DNA from: CAZGUG01 sp964529035
GTDB taxonomy: Bacteria > Bacillota > Clostridia > Ch29
Assembly: GCA_964529035.1 (NCBI GenBank)
Contig: CAZGUG010000063.1
Coordinates: forward strand, 1 to 10,343
Direction of reading: 5' to 3'
DNA length: 10,343 nucleotides
Shown: piece by piece, positions 1-5,579 of the stretch
Position numbering within the stretch: the stretch's first letter is position 1
How the letters are laid out: each line of letters begins with the position of its first letter
Notes under the pieces: generated by a model
What the model saw: only the letters and a program-made list of their open reading frames with translations
What the model was told of the DNA's origin: nothing
The model's database searches: none
Made by a program: the position numbers and the translations under genes

Positions 1-1115
1 GTCATTGCACCGCTTCCAAATGCTGCTGCCAGACCGGCAACTGTGGAAGAGTGTCAGAGACGGGCGCAGTGGTCAACGTTGTTGGTTCCCACCACTGCCC
101 TCATCAGTTTCTGGAACAGATAGTTCTCTTCGTTGGTACACCTAGCCGAAGAAAGACCGGCAACTGCATCGGCACCGTATTTCTCCTTGCTTTCCTTTAT
201 TTTGCTTACTACATGGGACAGTGCCTCATCCCACGTCACCTCTTCGAACTGTCCGTCCTTTTTAATAAGAGGCTTTTGCAGTCTGTCAGGATGGTTTATG
301 AATTTGTATCCGAACTTGCCCTTCACACAAAGAAGACCTTCGTTAGCAGGCCCGTCCACCGGTTCAACTCCTACCACCTTGTCGCCTTTAACTACAAGGT
401 CTAGTTGACACCCTACACCGCAGTACATACAGGTGGTGGCAACCTTTTCCACTTCCCACTCCCTATACTTGACATCCTTTTTGGCTGACAGCGCGCCTGT
501 AGGACAATTTGAAACACAGTTACCGCACGATACGCACAGCGATTTGTCCAGAACCTGTTCAAAGGGTGGTGTGATGTGCGTAGCAAATCCCCTGCCCGAT
601 TTTCCTATTGCATCGACAACCGAAAGCTGACTGCACACCCTTACGCACTTGCCGCAAAGGATACATTTGCTTGGGTCGTAGGTATAGAATTCATTTGTAT
701 CATCCACCGAGATTTCTCTTCTTGCACCCTCAAAGGCGTGTATGTCTTCGTCCAAAATGTCATACCTGTAGCTGTAATCCTGCAGCTTGCAGCTGCCCGC
801 CTTTTCACAGGTAAGGCAGTTGTACGGGTGGTTAGCCCACATAAGCCTTAATATTTCCTTCCTTGCCTCCACCACCCTGGGGCTTTCGGTATATACCACC
901 ATACCCTCACCAGCGGGTGTTGAGCATGAGCACACCAGGGTCCTTGCTTTCTCAACCTCAACAACACACATTCTGCATGCTCCATCGGGTCTCAAACGCG
1001 GGTCGTAGCAGAGTGTAGGTATATCTATCCCGATACTTTGAGCGGCCTGAAGTATTGTCTGTCCCTGAGGTACCTGAACCTGGATGCCGTCAATAGTGAG
1101 ATTTATCATCTTCAT
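1..1115 (-). CDS. fdhA: Selenocysteine formate dehydrogenase catalytic subunit, NuoG-like N-terminus (partial)
   Basis: Catalytic subunit of a cytoplasmic formate dehydrogenase / CO2 reductase (formate <-> CO2 + 2e-) of the NAD(+ferredoxin)-linked, NuoEF-associated type; only the first ~371 codons are present and the 3' part lies beyond the left edge. Seen, numbering from the ATG at 1115: a [2Fe-2S] domain with C36, C47, C50, C64; a His-Cys3 cluster H96, C100, C103, C109; two [4Fe-4S] sites C151/154/157/161 and C194/197/200/204; then the molybdopterin oxidoreductase [4Fe-4S] domain with C229, C232, C236, C263 and K265. The DHCARL motif is followed by TGA at 54-56 (residue 354) and the frame continues as HSSTVAGL up to the edge, the classic DHCARL-Sec-H active site; Sec binds Mo/W and the next His is catalytic in E. 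coli FdhF. The start at 1115 was preferred to the upstream ATG at 1139 because AAAGGAG sits 8 nt before it. Last gene visible in the second cassette, 133 nt after the NuoF-like gene. Confidence 0.95.
25..56 (-). promoter_or_regulatory. UGA selenocysteine codon with bSECIS-like hairpin
   Basis: TGA at 56-54 (minus strand) lies in the conserved formate dehydrogenase motif between DHCARL and HSSTVAGL. Downstream, nt 16-32 counted from the U of UGA can fold as GUUGCC / loop GGUCU / GGCAGC: six pairs, one of them G-U. E. coli fdhF presents the same GGUCU sequence in the apical loop at about the same distance, where SelB binds. The coding frame stays open through the hairpin to the window edge. This supports Sec insertion over termination; the fold was found by eye, not computed. 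Confidence 0.9.
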
Positions 1116-1123
1116 ACCGTTTA

Positions 1124-1130
1124 CTCCTTT
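1124..1130 (-). promoter_or_regulatory. Ribosome binding site that fixes the fdhA start
   Basis: AAAGGAG on the minus strand lies 8 nt before the ATG at 1115-1113. The upstream in-frame ATG at 1139 would put this Shine-Dalgarno inside the gene and has no comparable site of its own, so the shorter start is preferred. Confidence 0.75.
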
Positions 1131-1169
1131 CTTTGACAAAATTGATACTCAATATGGTCCATATGCCTG

Positions 1170-1204
1170 TGCCCAGGCAGAATTCCTGTCTGTGCCTTTG
1201 GGCA
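1170..1204 (-). other. Intercistronic RNA hairpin between nuoF-like gene and fdhA
   Basis: In the 133-nt gap the minus-strand RNA can pair UGCCC with GGGCA and, after an AA bulge, AGGCA with UGCCU, around a ~13-nt loop. No U-run follows, so it does not look like an intrinsic terminator. It could act as an mRNA processing or stability element that sets subunit ratios; that role is inference. The hydrogenase operon has only 28 nt at the matching junction and no such hairpin. Confidence 0.45.
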
Positions 1205-1248
1205 GCCGCACATTATTCAAAATAATCAGTTTCTAATGCCGCACCGCA

Positions 1249-3042
1249 CTATCTCCTGCTGATAGCATCAAAGGGACATTTTTCCTGACAGGTACCGCAT
1301 TTTATACACTTGTCCTGATCAATTACATAGGGCGTCTTTGCCTTGCCTGAGATACAATTGGTAGGACAATTCCTGGCACAGATACCGCAGCCTTTACATT
1401 TATCTGCATCTATTACGTATTCCAGCAGGGCGGTGCACACGCCCGCAGGGCACTTCCTGTCCCTGATGTGGGCCTCATACTCGTCTCTGAAGTACCTTAT
1501 TGTGGACAGTACGGGGTTAGGAGCCGTCTGGCCCAGGCCGCAAAGGGCGGAATCCTTAATATTTTTGGCCAACTTTTCCAATCTTTCTATATCTCCTTCT
1601 TCCCCCTTACCCTGTGTTATCTTTTCAAGCATTTCAAGCATACGCTTTGTACCCTCTCGGCAGGGTGTGCATTTCCCACAGGATTCGTCGCATGTAAACT
1701 GGAGGAAGAATTTTGCTATATCCACCATACAGTTATCTTCATCCAGTACTATCATTCCGCCGGAACCCATCATTGAGCCTATTTGCACAAGTGTGTCATA
1801 TTCTATCGGTACGTCTATATGCTCGGCGGGTATGCAGCCGCCGGAAGGTCCGCCTGTCTGTACCGCCTTAAATGCCTTGCCGTTTGGACATCCTCCGCCT
1901 ATTTCGTATATTACATCCCTTAAGGGGGTACCCATGGGTATTTCCACCAGACCTGTATTGTTTATCTTGCCGCCAAGGGCAAACACCTTGGTCCCTTTGC
2001 TTCTTTCGGTGCCTATGCTTGCGAACCATTCCGCACCGTTCCTTATTATCGGACAAATGTTTGCAAGGGTTTCCACATTGTTTATTATCGTGGGCTTGCC
2101 CCATAGCCCTTCGTTGGCCGGGAACGGCGGCTTGGGAGTGGGCTCTCCCCTCTTACCCTCAATAGAGTTAAGAAGCGCCATTTCCTCTCCGCATACGAAA
2201 GCACCGGCACCCATCTTGAGGTCTACATCAAATGAGAACCCCGTGCCCAGTATATCATCGCCCAAAAGTCCGTATTCCCTTGCCTGCCTTATGGCTATTT
2301 CAAGTCTCTTTATGGCAATGGGATATTCTGCCCTTACGTAAATATAGCCCTGGTCCGACCCGATGGCATAACCGGCAATAGTCATTGCCTCCAACACCGA
2401 ATGCGGGTCTCCCTCCAGAACGCTTCTATCCATAAAGGCACCGGGGTCACCTTCGTCGGCATTACATACAACATACTTTTTATCCGATTTATTAGGCGCC
2501 GCAAAGGACCATTTGACTCCGGTGGGGAAACCTGCTCCACCTCTACCCCTTAACCCGGAGTTTTTAATCTCATCAATAACCTGCTGCGGAGTCATTTCGG
2601 TCAGAACCTTTGCAATGGCCTTATATCCATCCATCGCAATATATTCGTCTATATTTTCAGGGTCAATAACTCCACAGTTTTTAAGCGCTATCCTGAACTG
2701 CTTTCTATAAAAGTTAACATTATCAAGGGATTTTATAACATCCCTATCAATAGACTCGTCGTATACCAGCCTTTTAACAATTCTTCCTTTGAGCAGGTGC
2801 TCACTTACGATCTCTTTAACATCTTCCTCCTGTACTTTGCTGTAAAAAACACCTTCGGGATAAACGATAACAACGGGACCCAGCTCACACAGACCGTGGC
2901 ATCCTGTCTGTACAACTTTTATCTCTTTTTCTATCCCTTTATCCTTAAGATGTTTTTCAAAAGCATTTATAACTTTTTGAGAGCCTGAAGAAGTACATCC
3001 GGTACCTCCGCAGACCAGCACGTGTGAACGAAATATGTCCAT
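1249..3042 (-). CDS. NuoF/HndC-like NAD(H) flavoprotein subunit of the formate dehydrogenase complex
   Basis: NADH-binding FMN subunit (597 aa; T. maritima HydB is of similar size) expected to exchange electrons between NAD(H), ferredoxin and the formate dehydrogenase subunit. Seen: an N-terminal thioredoxin-like [2Fe-2S] domain (C11, C16, C48, C52); the FMN/NADH-binding core with GRGGAG at 166-171 and NADEGDPGAF at 194-203; an SLBB-type region; the NuoF [4Fe-4S] site C455, C458, C461, C501; CPAGVC at 531-536; and a C-terminal 2x[4Fe-4S] ferredoxin domain (C549/552/555/559 and C579/582/585/589) found in bifurcating HydB/HndC proteins but not in classical NuoF. The ATG at 3042 follows GGGGGAGGT. 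Odd: residue 288 is Met in GEEMALL, where the paralogue at 7351-9144 has Thr (GEETALL). Lies between the HndB-like gene and fdhA, which argues for a formate role as in the HylCBA-FdhF2 complex of C. acidurici. Confidence 0.93.
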   Translation of the reverse strand: MDIFRSHVLVCGGTGCTSSGSQKVINAFEKHLKDKGIEKEIKVVQTGCHGLCELGPVVIVYPEGVFYSKVQEEDVKEIVSEHLLKGRIVKRLVYDESIDRDVIKSLDNVNFYRKQFRIALKNCGVIDPENIDEYIAMDGYKAIAKVLTEMTPQQVIDEIKNSGLRGRGGAGFPTGVKWSFAAPNKSDKKYVVCNADEGDPGAFMDRSVLEGDPHSVLEAMTIAGYAIGSDQGYIYVRAEYPIAIKRLEIAIRQAREYGLLGDDILGTGFSFDVDLKMGAGAFVCGEEMALLNSIEGKRGEPTPKPPFPANEGLWGKPTIINNVETLANICPIIRNGAEWFASIGTERSKGTKVFALGGKINNTGLVEIPMGTPLRDVIYEIGGGCPNGKAFKAVQTGGPSGGCIPAEHIDVPIEYDTLVQIGSMMGSGGMIVLDEDNCMVDIAKFFLQFTCDESCGKCTPCREGTKRMLEMLEKITQGKGEEGDIERLEKLAKNIKDSALCGLGQTAPNPVLSTIRYFRDEYEAHIRDRKCPAGVCTALLEYVIDADKCKGCGICARNCPTNCISGKAKTPYVIDQDKCIKCGTCQEKCPFDAISRR

Positions 3043-3093
3043 TATTTTACCTCCCCCTTGACCTATCCGAATACTTTATCTTTCTGTCCAAAC

Positions 3094-3462
3094 CTATTTA
3101 TCTCTGTTGCCTATGGCGTATTCGGTAACCACATTACCGTTAACAATGTGTTCTGCTACAATTCTGGCAACCTTGTCAGGAGTCATCTTTACATAGGTTA
3201 CCTTCTCTTCATCCGGTCTGTACACTTCAACAATGGGCTCATACTCGCATATCCCGATGCACCCTGTTTGCGACACTATAACATCCTGAAGACTCCTCCT
3301 GTTTACTTCCTCAACCATGGCTTTCAATACGGGCCTTGCGCCGGCTGATATACCGCATGTGGCCATACCCACGACCACCCTTGTACCTTCCCTCTCCTTA
3401 CGGATGTTTATCCTCTCAAGGGTTTTTTTCCTAATTTGTTCAAGTTCCTGAATGGTCTTCAC
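3094..3462 (-). CDS. HndB-like thioredoxin-fold (2Fe-2S) ferredoxin-type protein, formate dehydrogenase cassette
   Basis: A 122-aa small subunit of the HndB type, the second gene of hndABCD operons. Its fold resembles the N-terminal thioredoxin-like [2Fe-2S] domain of NuoF/HndC. Seen: a basic, probably helical N-terminus (about residues 1-26), then MATCGISAGARP with C36, and TGCIGICEYEP with C68 and C72. Only three Cys are present: the second Cys of the usual C-x4-C pair is missing (G41), so a normal four-Cys [2Fe-2S] site cannot be formed by this chain alone. The start is GTG at 3462, with GGAGG 9 nt upstream; the paralogue also uses GTG. By eye about 105 of 121 residues match the hydrogenase-operon copy. 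Its function in any complex is poorly known; an electron-transfer or assembly role is inference. Confidence 0.85.
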   Translation of the reverse strand: MKTIQELEQIRKKTLERINIRKEREGTRVVVGMATCGISAGARPVLKAMVEEVNRRSLQDVIVSQTGCIGICEYEPIVEVYRPDEEKVTYVKMTPDKVARIVAEHIVNGNVVTEYAIGNRDK

Positions 3463-3504
3463 TTGATAACACCTCCATTATACTTTGATATAAATTTTTA
3501 TCTT

Positions 3505-3996
3505 CTATTGATACTTCTTCAATATCTCGGGAATCCTGTCCGGCGTGAGCCTGCCGTATACATCTTCGTCAATCATCATGACAGGGGCCAGGCCGCAGCA
3601 TCCCAGGCATCTGGTAGCCACCAGGGTAAACTTCCTGTCCTTTGTGGTTTCACCCATGTTTATCCCCAGTTGTTCCTGTATTTTGTCCAGTACCAGCTGC
3701 GCACCTCTTACATAACACGCCGTACCCATGCACAATCCGATTGAATGCTCTCCCAGCGGTTCAAGGGTAAACTGTCCATAGAACGTAGAGATACCATAGA
3801 TATTCTGCAGCGGTACGTTGAGCCCGTCGGCAATATACTGCTGAACTTCCAGGGGCAGGTATCCGAAAATGTCCTGTGCCTTTTGCATTATGGGTATAAG
3901 GGAACCCGGTTTGTCCTTATACTCATCAATTACTTGCTGCAGTTTGTCGAAATTTTCCGGCATTTCCACCGGGTCAAGAATCTCTTTTACTGCCAT
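3505..3996 (-). CDS. NuoE/HndA-like [2Fe-2S] subunit of the formate dehydrogenase complex
   Basis: A 163-aa subunit of the NuoE / HydC / HndA family, the 24-kDa-type partner of the NuoF-like flavoprotein, carrying one [2Fe-2S] cluster in a thioredoxin fold. Seen: a helical N-terminal domain (about 1-75) containing QKAQDIFGYLP, then the cluster ligands C89 and C94 in CMGTAC and C130 and C134 in CLGCCGLAP, with an extra Cys at 133. The length equals T. maritima HydC within a residue or two. ATG at 3996 is preceded by GGGAGGG. First gene of the second cassette; the 549 nt before it hold no gene and must contain its promoter. About 42 nt separate it from the HndB-like gene. Confidence 0.93.
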   Translation of the reverse strand: MAVKEILDPVEMPENFDKLQQVIDEYKDKPGSLIPIMQKAQDIFGYLPLEVQQYIADGLNVPLQNIYGISTFYGQFTLEPLGEHSIGLCMGTACYVRGAQLVLDKIQEQLGINMGETTKDRKFTLVATRCLGCCGLAPVMMIDEDVYGRLTPDRIPEILKKYQ

Positions 3997-4058
3997 TTAA
4001 TTCCCTCCCTCTAATATATGGAGTCATCTGTTAAGGAAGATGCTCCCAATGACTATGT

Positions 4059-4076
4059 TTGTTATTTATCTATCAA
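4059..4076. promoter_or_regulatory. Degenerate Rex-like site (weak)
   Basis: TTGTTAT-TTAT-CTATCAA matches the clostridial Rex consensus TTGTTAA-N4-TTAACAA at 11 of 14 fixed positions, with exact spacing, 63 nt before the NuoE-like start. In such AT-rich DNA this can arise by chance; the site on the hydrogenase operon is far better. Confidence 0.2.
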
Positions 4077-4267
4077 TTCCTATTTCCATTTTAACATAAA
4101 AATTTTAAAAAAAATAGAGATATTCAAAAATATTGAGTATAATTTCTGTTTTTTTTGTAAATACTATATAAGTTTACTAAAAACGGGGGCTTTACATGAT
4201 TGTTATATAAAGGGATATGCTGATTATCCGGGATTCAACTGTCTGAATGGTATGTTTATAAATACTT

Positions 4268-4284
4268 AAACAATAATCGTGCCT
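4268..4284 (-). promoter_or_regulatory. Possible sigma-54-type promoter for the formate dehydrogenase cassette (weak)
   Basis: The minus strand reads AGGCACG-ATTA-TTGTTT against the sigma-54 consensus TGGCACG-N4-TTGCW, with exact spacing and an intact -24 GG. The usually invariant GC at -12 is GT here, a serious mismatch. A start near 4257 would give a leader of about 260 nt. Confidence 0.22.
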
Positions 4285-4431
4285 GTTTTGCATATATCAA
4301 TATAGATTCTTATTATTATGCATGCCAATCAATTGACGGAAACCAGAGGTTGTTATTTGTGTATCAATATTATCTTTACATAATATATTTGTACAAGTTG
4401 TTATTCTTAATTGATACTAATTTTCTGTTCC

Positions 4432-4468
4432 AGAGCAAAAAAACACGCCAAGCGTGTTTTTTTGCTCT
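4432..4468. terminator. Bidirectional intrinsic terminator
   Basis: Perfect 17-bp inverted repeat with a 3-nt loop: AGAGCA7CACGC, then CAA, then GCGTGT7GCTCT. The core ACACGC/GCGTGT stem is flanked by seven A and seven T on either strand, so it can end transcription both ways. It lies 77 nt past the stop of the ECF S-like gene and insulates that unit from the formate dehydrogenase cassette. Confidence 0.88.
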
Positions 4469-4545
4469 AAATTCTCAATAGTAAAAAATGAACTGTAACC
4501 ACCGATACCATAAAAGCCCTGGGTGGATATCAACCTGTATGAGTA

Positions 4546-5061
4546 TTAATACTTATTCATATCCGCTAAAATTTTCAATATAAATGAAGCTATAAGTCCT
4601 CCTGCTGCAGCCGTTAGAAACTGTGGCCAACTGAACATAAGGCTCATCATCTTTGCGGCCGGTTCGGGTATCATCACTATACTTATTGCGGCTTTTACCA
4701 ACAGGTAAAGCGCCACCGCTTTTACAAAGGACGACAGCCCTATAGCCATCCATTTGTTCTTTTGATAAAACCTGCCATACAGAACCACCAGCACCAGGTT
4801 GCCGGCTGCAACTATGGGTACCATCCACACAAAGGCTATGTGCTGCTGCATAAAGGCTATTATCGGAGCAGTAATACTTATTATTATCCCACCCCACAGT
4901 CCGACAACCACCGAGGAAACGGCAAGGGATGCATTGACAAGGCTTCCTATAACCAACGTTGAACCCAGTCCCGGAAGGGTAATAAGCGGCCTGATCATCT
5001 GGCACACCACTGTTACTGCAAGCAGCAGCGCCGTTCTGGTCAAAAACTTAATATTGTTCAT
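4546..5061 (-). CDS. Small membrane protein, probable ECF transporter S component
   Basis: A 171-aa very hydrophobic protein. Membrane segments lie at about residues 6-23, 36-57, 58-72, 76-97, 108-133 and 143-166; the two loop stretches RFYQKNKW and the C-terminal ADMNKY are polar. Size, roughly six helices, the N-terminal FLTRTALLLAV pattern and small-residue-rich helices fit the substrate-binding S component of energy-coupling factor vitamin/micronutrient importers. No ECF ATPase or T subunit is nearby, as is usual for group II ECF systems that share one energising module. The substrate cannot be read from the sequence. ATG at 5061 is preceded by GGGAGGT, 26 nt after the TM1266-like gene, so the two are probably co-transcribed. 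A bidirectional terminator follows. The family call rests on general features, so another small membrane family is possible. Confidence 0.6.
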   Translation of the reverse strand: MNNIKFLTRTALLLAVTVVCQMIRPLITLPGLGSTLVIGSLVNASLAVSSVVVGLWGGIIISITAPIIAFMQQHIAFVWMVPIVAAGNLVLVVLYGRFYQKNKWMAIGLSSFVKAVALYLLVKAAISIVMIPEPAAKMMSLMFSWPQFLTAAAGGLIASFILKILADMNKY

Positions 5062-5087
5062 ATGTTAATTACCTCCCTTTTCCATAA

Positions 5088-5342
5088 TTAAAGCTCTCTC
5101 TTTGAAATGGATGTTTTAATGCTTACATTTGATAGATTCCCGAGTTTTCCGGTTAAACTGTTTATTTGGTCTAGGGTTGCCAAAACCGTAATGGCAATAA
5201 CCGATACGCCCTCTTCCTCAAAGGGTATCCCCATACGTCCCTTTATTATTTTTTTGTACCCGGATACGATACTGTTGAATTTACCCTGCACTTCCCCCGG
5301 GTCCTCCAGTATGGCACTTATAACCGCAATGCGTCTTTTCAT
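5088..5342 (-). CDS. TM1266-family putative iron-only hydrogenase system regulator
   Basis: An 84-aa protein of the TM1266 type, small ACT/NikR-like-fold proteins named for their recurrent link with [FeFe] hydrogenase genes. Seen: an N-terminal beta strand (RIAVISAILED), a helix (VQGKFNSIVSGYKKII), the hallmark GRMGIPFEEEGVSVIAITV at 35-53, and DQINSLTGKLGNLSNVSIKTS at the end. Full length for the family. ATG at 5342 is preceded by GGAGGAGG. It follows hndD by 237 nt, but an intrinsic terminator lies in between, 28 nt before this ATG, so its expression probably depends on read-through or on control within the leader. No DNA-binding domain is visible, and its ligand and mode of action are not established. 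Confidence 0.88.
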   Translation of the reverse strand: MKRRIAVISAILEDPGEVQGKFNSIVSGYKKIIKGRMGIPFEEEGVSVIAITVLATLDQINSLTGKLGNLSNVSIKTSISKREL

Positions 5343-5370
5343 GGCCTCCTCCTTCCCCTTTTTTGTTTTA

Positions 5371-5398
5371 TAAAAAAACTTCCGCCGAAACGGAAGTT
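5371..5398 (-). terminator. Intrinsic terminator between hndD and the TM1266-like gene
   Basis: The minus-strand RNA forms AACUUCCG / loop UUUCGG / CGGAAGUU (8 bp) followed by five more U. It stands 182 nt after the hndD stop but only 28 nt before the ATG of the next gene, a placement as typical of a leader attenuator as of an operon end. Confidence 0.88.
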
Positions 5399-5510
5399 AG
5401 GATTTCATAAGATTATCCCAATTCCCTTTCGGGTTGGACATATCCTTCCCGTCAGGTATAGGTAAGTTTTTGATGAACAGACAGCCCGAGAAAACATCTC
5501 AAACTATCTG
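5371..5510 (-). promoter_or_regulatory. Candidate structured leader / attenuator RNA of unknown class
   Basis: Minus-strand RNA upstream of the terminator is rich in structure. (a) 5510-5497 pairs with 5491-5478: a continuous 14-bp stem with four G-U pairs and a UGUUU loop. (b) 5437-5418 is CCAA-CCC, a GAAA tetraloop, GGG, an AA bulge and UUGG. (c) GGAAGGAU (5449-5442) can pair with AUC at 5403-5401 plus CUUCC at 5396-5392, which would take up the 5' arm of the terminator and so act as an antiterminator. (d) UUCAU (5477-5473) may pair with AUGAA (5408-5404). It resembles no riboswitch consensus I recall (TPP, FMN, SAM, Moco, cobalamin, purine, preQ1 and T-box were considered). Confidence 0.45.
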
Positions 5511-5579
5511 AACCATTTATCAGGCCATTTTGATCCGCCTTATATTTATTTATTCTGTATATCTGTTCTTATTAGTTAT

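Larger units (their letters stand above)
1249..3996 (-). repeat. Diverged direct duplication, copy 1 (NuoE-HndB-NuoF chassis)
   Basis: The three genes here match, in the same order, strand and protein length (163, 122 and 597 aa), those at 7351-10106. The DNA holds long exact matches: 2366-2421 equals 8468-8523 over 56 nt, and 3401-3432 equals 9481-9512 over 32 nt. Similarity stops at the catalytic subunits, which share only the N-terminal Fe-S architecture. Confidence 0.9.
3997..4545. other. Gene-free AT-rich spacer upstream of the formate dehydrogenase cassette
   Basis: No open frame here has a ribosome binding site or a recognisable product. It holds a 17-bp perfect hairpin terminator (4432-4468), a sigma-54-like sequence (4268-4284), an inverted repeat TGTTTA-N8-TAAACA (4253-4272), scattered ATTGATA/TATCAAT motifs (near 4072, 4296, 4363 and 4411) and a degenerate Rex-like element (4059-4076). 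The cassette's promoter must lie here unless transcription reads through from the right, which the terminator argues against. No convincing sigma-A -35/-10 pair was found by eye. Confidence 0.7.

Noticed and set aside
54..56. FdhA as a truncated pseudogene
   Set aside because: The TGA falls exactly at the Sec position of the active site, the frame continues with family-conserved residues, and a bSECIS-like hairpin follows.
1343..2341. Long plus-strand open frame (332 codons) opposite the nuoF-like gene
   Set aside because: It is antisense to a well-conserved flavoprotein gene; a shadow of the same kind recurs opposite the paralogue, and its product is low in recognisable sequence features.
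1249..3996. Respiratory complex I (nuo) operon
   Set aside because: No NuoA-D/H-N genes are present, the NuoF-like proteins have extra N- and C-terminal Fe-S domains, and the NuoG-like parts belong to formate dehydrogenase and hydrogenase subunits.
4018..4269. Plus-strand 83-codon open frame in the long spacer
   Set aside because: No ribosome binding site, AT-driven composition, no recognisable motif, and it spans candidate control sequences of the minus-strand cassette.
4253..4272. Inverted repeat TGTTTA-N8-TAAACA as an operator
   Set aside because: It matches no regulator consensus I can name and is short for AT-rich DNA; recorded only in the spacer entry.
5399..5579. Assignment of the leader to a TPP, Moco, FMN or purine riboswitch
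   Set aside because: Only short matches such as ACCUGA were seen; the defining conserved cores of these classes are missing.
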